From positions 155,607,083-155,671,082 of the forward strand of contig OZ020585.1 in the NCBI GenBank assembly GCA_963971535.1: a stretch of DNA of 64,000 nucleotides. The letters are read 5' to 3'. Shown in pieces: positions 1-12,990 of this stretch. Numbering within the stretch: the stretch's first letter is position 1; each line of letters opens with the position of its first letter. A program made the translations under genes and the position numbers. The notes below the pieces were generated by a model. That model did no database searches, was not told where the DNA came from, and worked only from the letters and a program-made list of their open reading frames with translations. The stretch comes from Notolepis coatsorum. Taxonomy: Eukaryota > Chordata > Actinopteri > Aulopiformes > Paralepididae.

Positions 1-428
1 TGAGGGTGGGTCATTTGCAGAGATGCACTGTGTGATGTGTCAGCAATTCAAGCAACCTGACGTGATTTCCTGTGTTTTTGAAACAAAAATATAGAAGGAG
101 AACAATTTACAATAATTTCCAAACGAATCTAAACTAAATCTATACTGACGGTTAAAAGCTGGACTTGCCATATTTGGCTGCTCACAATCTACTTTCCTGC
201 AGCCTTGCAACAGTTCTTGATGTTGGGGATGACTGTCGCCAAGAGACTCATCCTGAGTGAATGGAAATCACCTTCTCCCAGTCATACAGATGGAAAGACT
301 AAGGTTCTTAAGAACCGATTCAATAAAGAAATGCTCTGCTACTGTATCTGGGGCCCATTCCTTGCTTACCTGGATGAGGCCAGGAGAGGATGAGTGTTTG
401 AGATCTAACTAATGCACACCACTAAAAA
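1..428. other. intronic sequence, nothing recognised
   Basis: Unique-looking AT-rich sequence 3' of the last visible abca12 exon. No splice-flanked coding segment, RNA gene or repeat was recognised. The short open frame at 205-393 has no supporting feature. Confidence 0.5.
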
Positions 429-750
429 ACATGCCAACATTTTGGGAAATTAGCCTACCGTCTTCTCCAGAGAGAGAAAAGAAGATAGATACCAGTTTCC
501 TCTCTGTGCGTTCAGTAGAAAGCTATCTGGCTGCACGTTAGCCTAGCTTAGCACAATGAAAGGAAGCGGACATGGCCGGTTAGCCTAGGCATTGTCCAAC
601 TAACACCTCTCCCGAAGCTGAAGCTGAAGCTAGGCTAACGTGCAGCACAGATAGCTTTCTACTGAACGCACAGAGAGGGAAACTGGTTATCTATCTTCTT
701 GTCTCTCTCTGGAAAAGATGGTAAACTAATTTCCCAAAATGTTGGCGTGT
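429..750. mobile_element. foldback (palindromic) MITE-like element
   Basis: Two arms of about 120 bases, 429-548 and 629-750, are near-perfect reverse complements (for example TTTGGGAAATTAG pairs with CTAATTTCCCAAA, and TGTGCGTTCAGTAGAAAGCT with AGCTTTCTACTGAACGCACA). An 80-base loop separates them. This is a non-autonomous DNA element of unknown superfamily. Confidence 0.7.
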
Positions 751-854
751 TCCTTTAAGCACTTTGTACAACTGGTAGAATTGTTTAATTTTTTTTTCTC
801 TGTACATGTCTGACCCGACTGTTTTTGTTTAATTGTCTCATTGTTTTATGAATT

Positions 855-1082
<228 letters not shown>

Positions 1083-1376
1083 ACTTGATGGTTATGACTT
1101 AGAATCGGTAATTACCTCTATACTATACTAGTCTATTACTATAGTATAGTATATACTATACTAGTCGTCAAAACTCTGTAATGTGATTGCTGTTTTGTTG
1201 TATTTTTATATGCAAAAGAGCATTTCTATGCCCTGAATTGACGGCACTGTGTGCCTTTGTTTAATAACCATAACGGGTTACAGTAACCACATTCGTTCTT
1301 AATCAGATTACTGTAATTTCCATGTAACACCATTTCCCCAAACCACACGTTTTAAAGCCAGGCTTAGTTTACATAC

Positions 1377-1466
1377 AGGTTGTCAGGCTTGTTGAGGCAG
1401 GCGTTGTCCATCCCAGGGAACGACATCATGGTGTCCACCAGCTTGCTGGACTTGGGGTTCTGGTTG
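1377..1466 (-). CDS. abca12: abca12 exon, start of second extracellular domain (3'-most in window)
   Basis: Encodes NQNPKSSKLVDTMMSFPG then MDNACLNKPDNL, matching ABCA12 just after TM7 (FPGIDNMCLN in the mammalian protein). Acceptor CCCCACAG, donor AACCT|GTATGTAA, 90 bases, phase 2. The remaining exons (ECD2, TM8-12, NBD2) are off the left edge. Confidence 0.88.
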
Positions 1467-1529
1467 CTGTGGGGCAGAAAACAACAGGATCAGCTCATTC
1501 AAACAGAGATCATTTTAAAGAGGTATGTA

Positions 1530-2467
1530 CAGGCCCGGACCGGCCATCGGGAGCACCGGGAGTTTAAAAAGAAAATTATAAAAATATATTATATATATTC
1601 TTTTATATTATTTCAGTCAGGCCACTGAACTTAGAAGTAGGCCAGTGTTTCTAGTTGTGGCGGCACGATAGTTAGATAACCTAGGTGGGGAACAACCAGG
1701 AGATCACAGCGACAAAGGGTAACACACTCTAAAGTTTCTAAACGCACACAAGTTGGAGAACTATCTAGAAAAATCCACTTTGCATTTGATGTATTGAAAA
1801 TATTAAAAAGATTTTGTGTTTTTTTTTTGTGACCAAATCTTTTTATTTTCACTTTTCAACAAGAAACAACACAGCACAATAATGACAATTATACATACAT
1901 ACATCCAAGAACACAAACTAACACACTAACTCCAGGTCCGGCAACCGCGAGCCACCACCCCGGAGGAACCACTGCCCAGCCCCCTCGCGAGCCAAAGCAC
2001 CATGCCCCTTTAGCGCCCCGACCCGCAGAGACCCCGAACCGCGGCCCCCCCCAGCCATAGCCCACGATCGCCAGACCAGACCAGAAGGGAGTCAGAAAAT
2101 ATACATAGGATCAATCAATATTGAGTGAAAAATAATAAGAAAAAAAATAAAAAATAGAAAAAAACCATAAACATCAACATACATGAATATTCGCTCGTTC
2201 TCCTACCCACCCCCCCCCCACCCCCCACCCCTCTCGCCCCAAGACCCCAACGTGAGACATCAACATAAAAAAATTTAACAATAATTTGTGATGCCATCAC
2301 ATTTGGCATTTAAAGGGTAAAAAAAAATCCTGGACCAGAATGCAGGAAATTAAGTCTTTGTAATTAAATGTTTCCTGGTGGGGGACACCCAGACCCCCCG
2401 CTTAAAAAGTGGCCTGACTGGGGCTATACACTATATTTCATGGCCTGAATTTTCCAGTCCGGCCCTG
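1530..2467. mobile_element. hAT-like DNA element (938 bp)
   Basis: Termini CAGGCCCGGAC... and ...GTCCGGCCCTG form terminal inverted repeats, flanked by an exact 8-base target duplication GGTATGTA (1522-1529 and 2468-2475). The 8-bp duplication and CAG start are typical of hAT. The interior is GC-rich (1930-2090), then AC/C-rich. No transposase was seen, so it is non-autonomous or deleted. It interrupts an L2-like LINE fragment. Confidence 0.85.
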
Positions 2468-2475
2468 GGTATGTA

Positions 2476-2737
2476 TAATATCCTAAATATGGAAACATGG
2501 AATGTTTTGCAATGCACTTTACAACTTAATGCATTATTATCTATTGGTCAGTTTAAAACGTTAATAGCAAACCACTTCACCAGTCAAATCTTTTTTTCTA
2601 TGTTAAATTAATTTACTTTCTGTTTCTATATTGCTTTTTTATTTTTTTATTCATTATATTTTGTATTTCTCAACGTCATTGTAAATGAGAGCTTGCTCTC
2701 AATGATCGTTCGAGATTAAATAAAGATTGAATGAATG
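2476..2737 (+). mobile_element. L2-like LINE 3' end
   Basis: The peptide METWNVLQCTLQLNALLSIG then QFKTLIAN is the C-terminal end of fish L2-like reverse transcriptase ORFs. It is followed by a short 3' UTR with GTCATTGTAAATGAGAGC and an ATTGAATGAATG tail ending at 2737. It probably continues left of the hAT insertion (about 1480-1529). Relatives lie at 19868-20273 and 62681-62842. Confidence 0.75.
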
Positions 2738-3085
2738 AAAAATGAAAATAAAACCAAAAAGGTTTTTTAGTTGTTGTTTTTTCCCTCACTGTTATTTAAG
2801 CTGACAAGTTGACTAAGAACACTGATTTACAGCTGCAACGACCCGGGGGCGTAGCTGAAAGTGGATTCTGGGTTAAACACATAACACACCTACAGTCTAC
2901 CTGGAGCTACAGCCCGTCACATACAATCAATATGCAGGAATCTGTCTTGGTGATAATGGAGGCGAAAACAACTCAACAAGTCCCACAATGCGGCAGATAC
3001 ATTACAGATACAGGACACAATGGTACAATAACAACACAGGACCTAATATACTGCGCACAGGGAGGGCACCACAAACAATACAGAA
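2738..3085. other. intronic sequence, nothing recognised
   Basis: No coding, RNA or repeat signal was recognised between the LINE tail and the minisatellite. Confidence 0.4.
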
Positions 3086-3300
3086 TACTCACTCTCCATG
3101 CATCCAGTACTATGTACATCAAATAGACAGAGTACTCACTGTCCATGCATTCAGTACTATGTACATCAAACAATACAGACAGAGTACCCACTCTCCATGC
3201 ATCCAGTACTATGTACATCAAAAGACAGAGTACTCACTCTCCACACAGTACTCCACACATCACTCTCCATGCATCCAGTATTATGTACATCAAACAATAG
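3086..3300. repeat. irregular minisatellite, ~42-60 bp units
   Basis: Four to five copies of a unit containing CACTCTCCATGCATCCAGTA followed by CTATGTACATCAAA and AGACAGAGTA. Unit length varies through small indels. The open frames across it are a by-product of the repetition. Confidence 0.85.
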
Positions 3301-5064
<1,764 letters not shown>

Positions 5065-5089
5065 CAGCTTCTTCGACAAGACCTACATC

Positions 5090-6392
5090 CAGGGAACAAA
5101 CTTAACTTTTTGACTTACTGTACCAGCCATTTGGCTGGTAGATTTTAAAAACTACCAGCCAGGCAGAATTTTTACCAGCCAAAAATTATGAATAGCTTTT
5201 TAGTATATCGCCATGTGTTATTATTACTATAATACTCTCATATGCTATTTTCAATTAATATCATAAACAACATAAGGAATATTAGCATAATTTTGAGTGG
5301 ACTGAAGGAATGAGTCAGTGTTAATAGTTTTAAATGCAAATAATTTATTGAAACAGAAGTGGGGTCGGGACACATCATATTATGTTATGATGAATTGAAA
5401 ATGGGGGACCCTGATGTAAACAAGACAAGTCTTTCTCTGGTCTGCATCCCCTTAACAATTGTATGTATTGAGCTGTACTGTACTGTACCCATTCTGCAAT
5501 CTGTTAATAAACTTTTCAATCAATCAATCAATCAATCACACACACTGTTTCAACTCACCACCCCTGCATCATATTGTAGTCTAGTCTGTCTTCAAACTTC
5601 TACTCCTCTCGAAACTTTTTTATATTTGAATATCAACATTATCTGTCCATCCTCAGTAATCCTCAGTTTACTATAATATACTCCTGACTGACTTCATCGT
5701 CTTTCCAAACGCACACCCCCCCCCTCCCATTTCCCTTTCCTCAATCCACACTGTTCTCTATGGCTCTGCTCTGCCTCTGATAACGTAACGTTCATTTCGG
5801 GCGATGTGGGCATAAAGGAATGGCGACGGTGCAAAGCATGTTAGATGCACTTGACCCGTTCTGAGAAAAAAGTTGAAGTCTGTTGAAGTCCGAACATTTA
5901 AATCTCTCCGGTCATAATGTCCGGTGAAAATAATTCCCTCTAAGCACAATTTGATTATTTGAAATTGTATTAAAATAGGCTAAAATTAAATAGCCTATGC
6001 GATGAACGAAACAATCATTACATTTGTTTCATCGTTGCTTCACCAAGTAGGTCTAATAATGACAACGATGTTGTCAGCGGGAGCTTGGTGCTGGATTTTG
6101 CGAGAAGCATCCAGCTGCAGAGCCACAGAACCCAGGTGCAGTACTCTAATTCAGCCATTGGCAATTCAGCTGTTGGGTGGGGGGCGCTGCTGAGCGGTCC
6201 CCAGACCGGAGCTGAAAACACTGCTGCTCTGTGGCTCTGCAGCTGCATGCTTCTCGCAAAATCCAGCACCAAGCTCCCGCTGATGCAGTGGATTTTGTTA
6301 GCCGCCAGGTGGCGGGCAGATCTTAATTTCTAGTCGCCAAACATTAAATCTACAAGCCATTGGCGAATGGCGTGTGATTATTTTGTTCCCTG
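5090..6392. mobile_element. hAT-like DNA element (1,303 bp)
   Basis: Starts CAGGGAACAAA and ends TTTTGTTCCCTG, an inverted repeat of 11 bases. It is flanked by the exact 8-bp duplication CCTACATC (5082-5089, 6393-6400). Inside are subterminal ACCAGCC/GGCTGGT motifs near 5124-5180, a LINE 3' fragment (5373-5537), and a 55-base foldback (6075-6128 with 6228-6282). No transposase frame was recognised. Confidence 0.85.
5373..5537 (+). mobile_element. CR1/jockey-like LINE 3' end with (AATC)n tail
   Basis: Contains GAAAATGGGGGACCCTGATG, CTGGTCTGCATCCCCTTAAC and CTGTTAATAAACTTTTCAAT followed by (CAAT)n. The same 3' UTR occurs at 33117-33308, 38013-38205, 38288-38669, 53580-54025 and 60945-61250, so this is a family with several truncated copies in the window. 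Confidence 0.85.
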
Positions 6393-6431
6393 CCTACATC
6401 GCCGGCCTGTCTCGCCTGCCGCATGTCTCAC

Positions 6432-6678
6432 CTGAAGAAAGAGTAGCTGGGTCCGATGTTGTAAAGTGCTGGGCTCAGCTCCATCTCAGGGAAGTGCTGC
6501 AGGTCGTTCTTGATGGCGCCCAAACCCATGGCGAAGACAACAAAGAGCACGGGCAGCAGGATCTGGGACAGCAGACCCTTCCAGTCCCTCCGGGTGTGGT
6601 GGAACCTCTTGATCAGGATGGCCATCATCTGCTGCCAGGCCAGGGCCAGACCCTGCACCATGGACGAGCCTGTGAGAC
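6432..6678 (-). CDS. abca12: abca12 exon, TM7
   Basis: Encodes LTGSSMVQGLALAWQQMMAI, then LIKRFHHTRRDWKGLLSQIL, LPVLFVVFAMGLGAIKND and MELSPALYNIGPSYSFF. KRFHHTRR.WKGL followed by the hydrophobic LLPVLFVVFAMGLG is TM7 opening the second half of the transporter; the wording is closest to ABCA12. Acceptor TTCCAG, donor TTCAG|GTGAGA, 247 bases, phase 2. Confidence 0.95.
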
Positions 6679-8339
6679 CTGGAACACGTGGGGGAGGGAG
6701 AGACATAGGATGTTGGTAAAAACCTATTGATCCACAGTGTAACGTATACGGTAGTACTAAAAAGCTTTTTGAGTACTTTTAAAAGCCTGTACTTTAACTT
6801 TTATGTATGAGTATGTTTTATTTTTGGCCATAAGAGTAGTGACTACATTGAGATCTGCCATTTACAGTAAAACACATTCATTATGGACTTTAGCTCTTAC
6901 TGATACAGGCCTTGGTGACTATGATTTAAAAAGGGATTGTCCCTAAATCGTACAATGACCTATACAAATATTTGCATAGACCATACCAAAATAAGAACTT
7001 TGGAGAAAGGATATTAGATATTAAAACATGCACAAAACCTTTATGATTTAAATGAAATCACTTTATTTAAATTTGTTTAGTTTTTAACTAAACACCAGAC
7101 CTGATGATAGTCGGGTTAACTCGCAGACCGTTCAGCGCCAATCACAAGTATAGTCGGGTTTTAATCGTTATTTCTTTTATTAGCGATATCCATTCATTTT
7201 CATCCATCCAGCCTGATGTTATCGTTGGGAATGGGTCTGAGCTTGCAAAAGGGCAAATACCGCCCCCTACACCTTCCGGCTGGTATTGCACTCCACTGGG
7301 AATGGTATAGGTTTTTTTCTGGGACGATCCAAGCCGTGCAGGCGTGGTTTAAATAATCAGGCGAGGTAACCTGATTTCAACGATACATCTGCAATGCTGC
7401 CCCCCCCCCCCCCTCGTATGCAATGCTGTTGAACGTGGCATGGACCTCCGTGCCCAGTACTTCAAATGGCGATCAGATAATTGGATTATTTATTTTGCAT
7501 TACATCAGATACAAGGTAAGAACATTATATATACATTTGATCGTTGATCTGATATGTATTTCTACCCGATCGACGCTGTATCTGTGTGTGTATGTGTGGC
7601 TGTTTTCCGTTGGGTGGGAGGAGGGGCGGGAGCGGCACGCGGTCTAAACAACATTGCATGCGTGCACGAGGAAGGATAATAATTATGATTTAGCGTTGAT
7701 TTCAGGAAGATTCTATAATCAGCCGAAAAATTACAACATGTTTTGTGTATTCCACTAAAGGGCTATTATCGCGTCTTTCTCTGGAATTACTAGAAATCAC
7801 CAAAACTATACTCGTATTCAAAACGGAATAAAACGGAAATGTACCGATGAAAAAACAATCCGTTTCGTACATGTTGACTGCAAGCAACTCACTGATAATC
7901 GACGAGTGTATTAGACCCATAGCCATAATTTAAGATATATTTTAAGCACTCGCAAATCTCCCACTCCCATTGATTAAAGCGGTGGCGCTCTAACGCCCTC
8001 TGGCGCACGTAAGCGTGGCGGTCAATGAGTCAATGTTCTTTTAATGTTACTTTGACTCCAGTTGTTTTCTACTGTAGAATAGCCTACTTAATTGTAACTG
8101 ATGTAACAGCACCTCTACTTAAGTAGTATATTTCAGTACTCTTTTCACATTTATTGGATGTTTGGTCGACCGTCTTCTGTTTGACACAGCACAACATGTA
8201 TGCAGTGATTTCATACAGTCTACTGTCAACTCTTTTATATACATAGTATGACATGTATGGAGAGAGTGATGCATACTGTATATCCTTCCATCTATTGTTG
8301 TACATATATGTACATATATGGAAATATATGGAGAGTGAT
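6679..8339. other. intronic sequence, nothing recognised
   Basis: Intron between the TM7 exon and the linker exon. Apart from a C homopolymer at 7400-7413 I see no repeat family, RNA gene or supported reading frame. Confidence 0.45.
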
Positions 8340-8410
8340 ACAAGTTCAAGATTTGTTTTATTTGTCACGTATAAAGTACAATGTACATTACAGTGAAATG
8401 CTTGGTTCTG
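8340..8410 (-). mobile_element. Rex1-like LINE 3' tail fragment
   Basis: On the minus strand this reads AAGCATTTCACTGTAATGTA and ends TGAACTTG after an AATAAAA signal, like the (CTTGAA) tails of the Rex1-like copies at 12549 and 19593. Confidence 0.55.
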
Positions 8411-8512
8411 TATGAGCCCCCTGAGAATGTGCTTCATACAGTAAATCTTGTGCCACACGTGTGCACTGTACTGTGTCACCAGGAATAACTCCTGTGCATC
8501 CATTGTGTTCGG

Positions 8513-8580
8513 AAGGAAGGAAGGAAGGAAGGAAGGAAGGAAGGAAGGAAGGAAGGAAGGAAGGAAGGAAGGAAGGAAGG
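8513..8580. repeat. (GGAA)n microsatellite
   Basis: About 17 perfect GGAA units immediately downstream (minus strand) of the splice donor at 8588. Confidence 0.97.
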
Positions 8581-8588
8581 GGACGTAC

Positions 8589-8736
8589 TGTCTTTGTCGT
8601 TGAAGCTGAACTCGCTTCCGTTAAGGTCCTCAGGAAAACTGTCCACTGATCCAGTATCAGACACAGACTCGGACACTGTCAGGGGCCTGCTGTCCACATC
8701 CGGCTCAGGGTCATCCTGGGTCAGCTGGAGGAACAC
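8589..8736 (-). CDS. abca12: abca12 exon, acidic/serine linker before TM7
   Basis: Encodes VFLQLTQDDPEPDVDSRP, then LTVSESVSDTGSVDSFPEDL and NGSEFSFNDKD. VFL completes the EEVFL motif from the previous exon; the rest is a poorly conserved Ser/Asp/Glu-rich cytoplasmic linker. Acceptor CTCCAG, donor GACA|GTACGTC, 148 bases, phase 1. A pure GGAA (CTTC on this strand) repeat begins about 8 bases after the donor. Confidence 0.9.
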
Positions 8737-9200
8737 CTGGAGTAACAGGACATTGGGCCTCATTTATCAAGCAAAATACATTTGTTCAGAGACTGTATTT
8801 AAATTATATTTTTTAATTTCTAAATACAATTAATACACTAAAACTAATTTCCACTTCAAATTAGATTATAATGAGACGTTGTGAACAGTTGATGTGCATA
8901 TGTTGTTTTTTAAGTACTTTATGGCACTGTATTTCAACCTTATACACTAATACGGACATATTGAGTATATTTACATACACGCACAGTATTCTGAATACTA
9001 TCTCATATCCTGATTAATGTCTCAGTCATGTTAACTTGTTTACGCATCTTTATATTCCAGTCCCAAGTTTCTCGGTGTACATGAGTACACAGAAATGTGA
9101 ATATTTCCATGGAAACAGAACTTACACTTACAGCGCACGAAAAACCCAAGGGACAGGATCAGGTGGGATGAGCTGTTTATACGTCTCAGTGTCCTAGCTG
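8737..9200. other. intronic sequence, nothing recognised
   Basis: AT-rich; no gene, RNA or repeat family recognised. Confidence 0.4.
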
Positions 9201-9218
9201 GTATGCTTTTTGTATGTA

Positions 9219-10008
9219 GTGTCCTAGCTGATATGTATGAATGGGGAGGGGGGCTGTTTATATGTCTCAGTGTCCTAGCTGATATGTATGAATGGGGAGG
9301 GGGGCTGTTTATATGTCTCAGTGTCCTAGCTGATATGTATGAATGGGGAGGGGGGCTGTTTATATGTCTCAGTGTCCTAGCTGATATGTATGAATGGGGA
9401 GGGGGGCTGTTTATATGTCTCAGTGTCCTAGCTGATATGTATGAATGGGGAGGGGGGCTGTTTATATGTCTCAGTGTCCTAGCTGATATGTATGAATGGG
9501 GAGGGGGGCTGTTTATATGTCTCAGTGTCCTAGCTGATATGTATGAATGGGGAGGGGGGCTGTTTATATGTCTCAGTGTCCTAGCTGATATGTATGAATG
9601 GGGAGGGGGGCTGTTTATATGTCTCAGTGTCCTAGCTGATATGTATGAATGGGGAGGGGGGCTGTTTATATGTCTCAGTGTCCTAGCTGATATGTATGAA
9701 TGGGGAGGGGGGCTGTTTATATGTCTCAGTGTCCTAGCTGATATGTATGAATGGGGAGGGGGGCTGTTTATATGTCTCAGTGTCCTAGCTGATATGTATG
9801 AATGGGGAGGGGGGCTGTTTATATGTCTCAGTGTCCTAGCTGATATGTATGAATGGGGAGGGGGGCTGTTTATATGTCTCAGTGTCCTAGCTGATATGTA
9901 TGAATGGGGAGGGGGGCTGTTTATATGTCTCAGTGTCCTAGCTGATATGTATGAATGGGGAGGGGGGCTGTTTATATGTCTCAGTGTCCTAGCTGATATG
10001 TATGAATG
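9219..10008. repeat. 51-bp minisatellite, ~15 copies
   Basis: Tandem unit of 51 bases containing GTGTCCTAGCTGATATGTAT, GAATGGGGAGGGGGGCTGTT and TATATGTCTCA, repeated about 15.5 times with essentially no divergence. Because 51 is a multiple of three, one frame stays open for 268 codons (17-residue periodic peptide). I see no reason to call it a gene. Confidence 0.97.
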
Positions 10009-10077
10009 AAAAGGGAGACGGCTGTGTACAAATGTACTTGTGTATGTACAGTATGGTTGTGCACGTGTGAATGTCAG

Positions 10078-10232
10078 ACAGTGAGTGAGTGAGTGAGTGA
10101 GTGAGTGAGTGAGTGAGTGAGTGAGTGAGTGAGTGAGTGAGTGAGTGAGTGAGTGAGTGAGTGAGTGAGTGAGTGAGTGAGTGAGTGAGTGCGTGCGTGC
10201 GTGCGTGCGTGCGTGCGTGTGTGTGTGTGTGT
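10078..10232. repeat. (GTGA)n / (GTGC)n / (GT)n compound microsatellite
   Basis: About 110 bases of GTGA units, then GCGT units, then GT. Confidence 0.97.
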
Positions 10233-10244
10233 GACTGTGTACAT

Positions 10245-10482
10245 GGGTAGGGCTCTGGGCTCATGATCAGAAGGTTGCAGGTTTTAGCCAGCCAGGGTCA
10301 AGTAGGGAGAACTATGTCCTCTGGACTTGGCAGTGAAAACACCCCTGTTCCAGTGACAGGGACGCCGTACTTGTCCCAGAAGCAAACGCTGTCCTTCGGG
10401 CACGAGACGTTAAGCCGAGGTCCCATTTTAACCACGGTCATTACAGAACCCAGGGCGTCTATCGTAAAGAGTAGGGGGTTTG
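10245..10482 (+). mobile_element. V-SINE
   Basis: A tRNA-like head with a B-box-like AGAAGGTTGCAGGTTTTAG is followed by the recognisable V-SINE central domain: CTGTCCTTCGGGCACGAGAC, GTTAAGCCGAGGTCCCA, GTCATTACAGAACCCAGGGC and GTAAAGAGTAGGGGGTT. The head has diverged (B box TTTTAGCC in place of TTCGAATCC). It abuts the next LINE directly. Confidence 0.8.
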
Positions 10483-10488
10483 AACAGG

Positions 10489-12549
10489 CTGACTCTAGAG
10501 GCATGTGGCAGGGCCTCAGAACAATGACAGATTACAAAGGCACCTCCCTCAAACTGAACAGTGACATCTCCTTAGCAAATGATCTCAATTCCTTCTAGGC
10601 GAGGTTTGAGGCTGTGAATAACAACAACACCAGCCTACAAACCACGGCAATGGGGGGGGGGGGGGGGGGGGTCTGCTGATGGAGACTCAGTGTTCAGGGT
10701 AACAGAGCATGAGGTGAGACGGATCTTTAAAAAAGTGAATATCAGGAAGGCAGCAGGACCGGACGGCATCCCTGGCCGCGTCCTAAAAGTCTGTGCCGAC
10801 CAACTGGCCCCGGTATTCACTGACATCTTCAACCTGTCCTTGGAACAGGCTGTCATCCCCACCTGTCTGAAGAAGTCCACCATCATCCCTGTACCCAAAA
10901 AATCTACGCCCGCTTGCCTCAACGACTACCGCCCTGTAGCCCTCACCTCCATAGCCATGAAGTGCTTTGAGAAGCTAGTGAAGGGCTACATCTGTTCCTC
11001 CCTCCCCATCAACCTGGACCCCCTGCAATTTGCATATCGCCCCAACAGGTCCACGGAGGACGCCATAGCCCATGTGCTGCACACAGCAGCATCACACCTG
11101 GACAAGAGGCAGGGGAACTATGTGAGAATGCTGTTCATCGACTACAGCTCAGCATTCAATACCATAGTCCCCTCCAAACTCATAGCCAAGCTAAGGGACC
11201 CGGGCTTGAACTATGACCTCTGCCAGTGGGTCTTGGACTTCCTGACGGGCAGACCCCAGGTGGTAAGAGCAGGCAACTGCACCTCCTCATCCATCACGCT
11301 CAACATAGGGGCCCCCCAGGGCTGTGTTCTGAGCCCCCTCCTCTACTCCCTGTACACACATGACTGCGTGGCACAGCGGAACAACAACACAATCATCAAA
11401 TTTGCTGATGACACAGTAGTGGTGGGCCTGATCTCTGCCAACGACGAGAGGGCCTACCTGGAAGAGGTAGAGAATCTGGCACAGTGGTGTCAGGAGAACT
11501 GCCTCTCCCTGAACGTCAGCAAAACAAAAGAGATGATTGTGGACTTCAGGAGGTCGGGGGTCAAGGACTACAGCCCCCTCAGCATCGACGGGGCACCGGT
11601 TGAGAGAGTGAACAGTTTCAAGTACCTCGGAGCCCACATATCCGAGGACTTGACATGGACCACACACATTGACAGTGTTGTGAAGAAGGCACGACAACGC
11701 CTCTACTTCCTCAGGCGCCTAAGGAAGTTCCAAGTCAGTCAGAAGATCCTTAGGAACTTCTACTCATGTACAATAGAGAGCATCCTGACTGGCAACATCA
11801 CCTCCTGGTTTGGGAATAGCACTGCACAAGACCGTAGCAGACTACAAAGAGTGACACGTTCAGCCGAACGCACAATTGGAGGGGGGCTTCCCACCCTCCA
11901 GAACATTTACAACAAGCGGTGCAGGGGGAAGGCTAAGAGAATTATTAAGGACTCGAGCCACCCGAACAACTGCCTCTTTGAACTGCTGCGGTCAGGCAAG
12001 CGATACCGGAGTCTTAAGGCGAGCACAGAAAGACTCAGAAGAAGCTTCTATCCCCAGGCCATCAGGCTGCTAAACGAACAATAAACACTATGCAACAACC
12101 ATCAAATGCACACAGCACACACACCCACACGCACACACTCACTTAAACAAACAACACACTGCAGCACCCACTCTCCACACTTTAGATCACACAAACACAC
12201 TTTATATTTATTGATAAAGGATTTGCACTACAACTCGTACACCTACTGTAAATTGTACCTAAATTGCACCCCATCCCATGTCTGCCTTGCACTATATAGT
12301 ATTGTATATTAGTACACTGCATAGTATTGTATATTATATGGTAACTCAGTTACGTCTATTCTGCATCGAACATTGTACATATGTCTATACTGAACACTGT
12401 GACCTCATTTTTTTTACTTCTAATTTTATTTTATTTCATACTTATCTTGTCTTGCACAGTCTCTGGAGCGTAACAGTAAGAAGCATTTTGTATAAAAGTA
12501 TTCTGTACTTCTGTATGACAACTATTAAAGAAACTTGAAACTTGAACTT
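10489..12549 (+). mobile_element. Rex1/CR1-like LINE, 5'-truncated
   Basis: Starts within the coding sequence before the RT domain (MWQGLRTMTDYKG), continues through the RT frame and a 3' UTR, and ends with CTTGAAACTTGAACTT. Family placement (Rex1/Babar side of the CR1-L2 assemblage) is from the look of the RT. A near-identical partial copy is at 18215-19593; diverged copies occur at 29068-29531, 50151-55672 and 58536-58819. Confidence 0.85.
10690..12084 (+). pseudogene. reverse transcriptase ORF of Rex1-like LINE
   Basis: A 464-codon open frame with RT blocks in order: [91 protein letters not shown] and the catalytic FADDTVVVG, ending QAIRLLNEQ. The RT frame is complete to its stop, but the element lacks its endonuclease. 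Upstream sequence in another frame carries a stop in place of Tyr at 10596 and a G homopolymer (10650-10672) that shifts the frame. Dead as an autonomous element, but the RT itself is remarkably undamaged. Confidence 0.9.
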
Positions 12550-12599
12550 CTGGACAAATTCCCAATCAGGTCTCAAGGCAACTTAATCATCCCTCTCCT

Positions 12600-12990
12600 T
12601 AATTGGCTGATATCAATCCTCATCTCCTGAGCCTTGCATCCGTTATGTGTGTGTGGTGGTGCCTGGCTCCAGTGTATGGCAGCTGTGGCCCTAGCTCTAT
12701 TGAGATTTGTATGCATTACACAAAGCTCTATAACAAACCGCCGCGGATTCTGAGGGTGAAGGACACTCCCGAAAGAAAGGGTAATTTTATACTTGTGTTT
12801 CCTGATTGATTATACTTTTGTCGAGACTCTTTGAGCTTTCTGTTTATCCCTTCGAAAACAAAATGCAAACTTGCAATAATTAGTTTGGACAAGTTTTGAC
12901 TTAACCCTCAGAATCTGTGGCGGTTCGTTACAGAGCTTTGCATATGTAATGCATACAAAGCTTGTCAATACAGCTACTGTGGCCCATGAT
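12600..12990. mobile_element. foldback MITE-like element
   Basis: Arms 12709-12757 and 12904-12953 are reverse complements (CCGCGGATTCTGAGGGT with ACCCTCAGAATCTGTGG; AAAGCTCTATAACAAACCG with CGGTTCGTTACAGAGCTTT). Weaker pairing extends outward to GCTGTGGCC/GGGCCACAG. No transposase. Confidence 0.65.

Larger units (their letters stand above)
5065..6408 (+). pseudogene. antisense relic of an abca12 membrane exon, split by a hAT element
   Basis: The plus strand reads CAGCTTCTTCGACAAGACCT followed by ACATC (5065-5089), then after the hAT element and its target duplication GCCGGCCT (6401-6408). Disregarding the insertion, these 33 bases match 32 of 33 bases of the exon at 32779-33108 (32873-32905, minus strand), encoding SFFDKTYIAGL. 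The relic is on the opposite strand to abca12 and sits 23 bases from the exon donor at 6431. It is too short to be functional; origin by local template switching or duplication is inferred. Confidence 0.7.

Noticed and set aside
9203..10009. A 268-residue periodic protein
   Set aside because: The frame is open only because the minisatellite unit is 51 bases; there is no start context, splice signal or unique coding sequence.
10690..12084. A host gene for a 464-residue protein
   Set aside because: All conserved blocks are those of a LINE reverse transcriptase, and multiple relatives occur in the same window.
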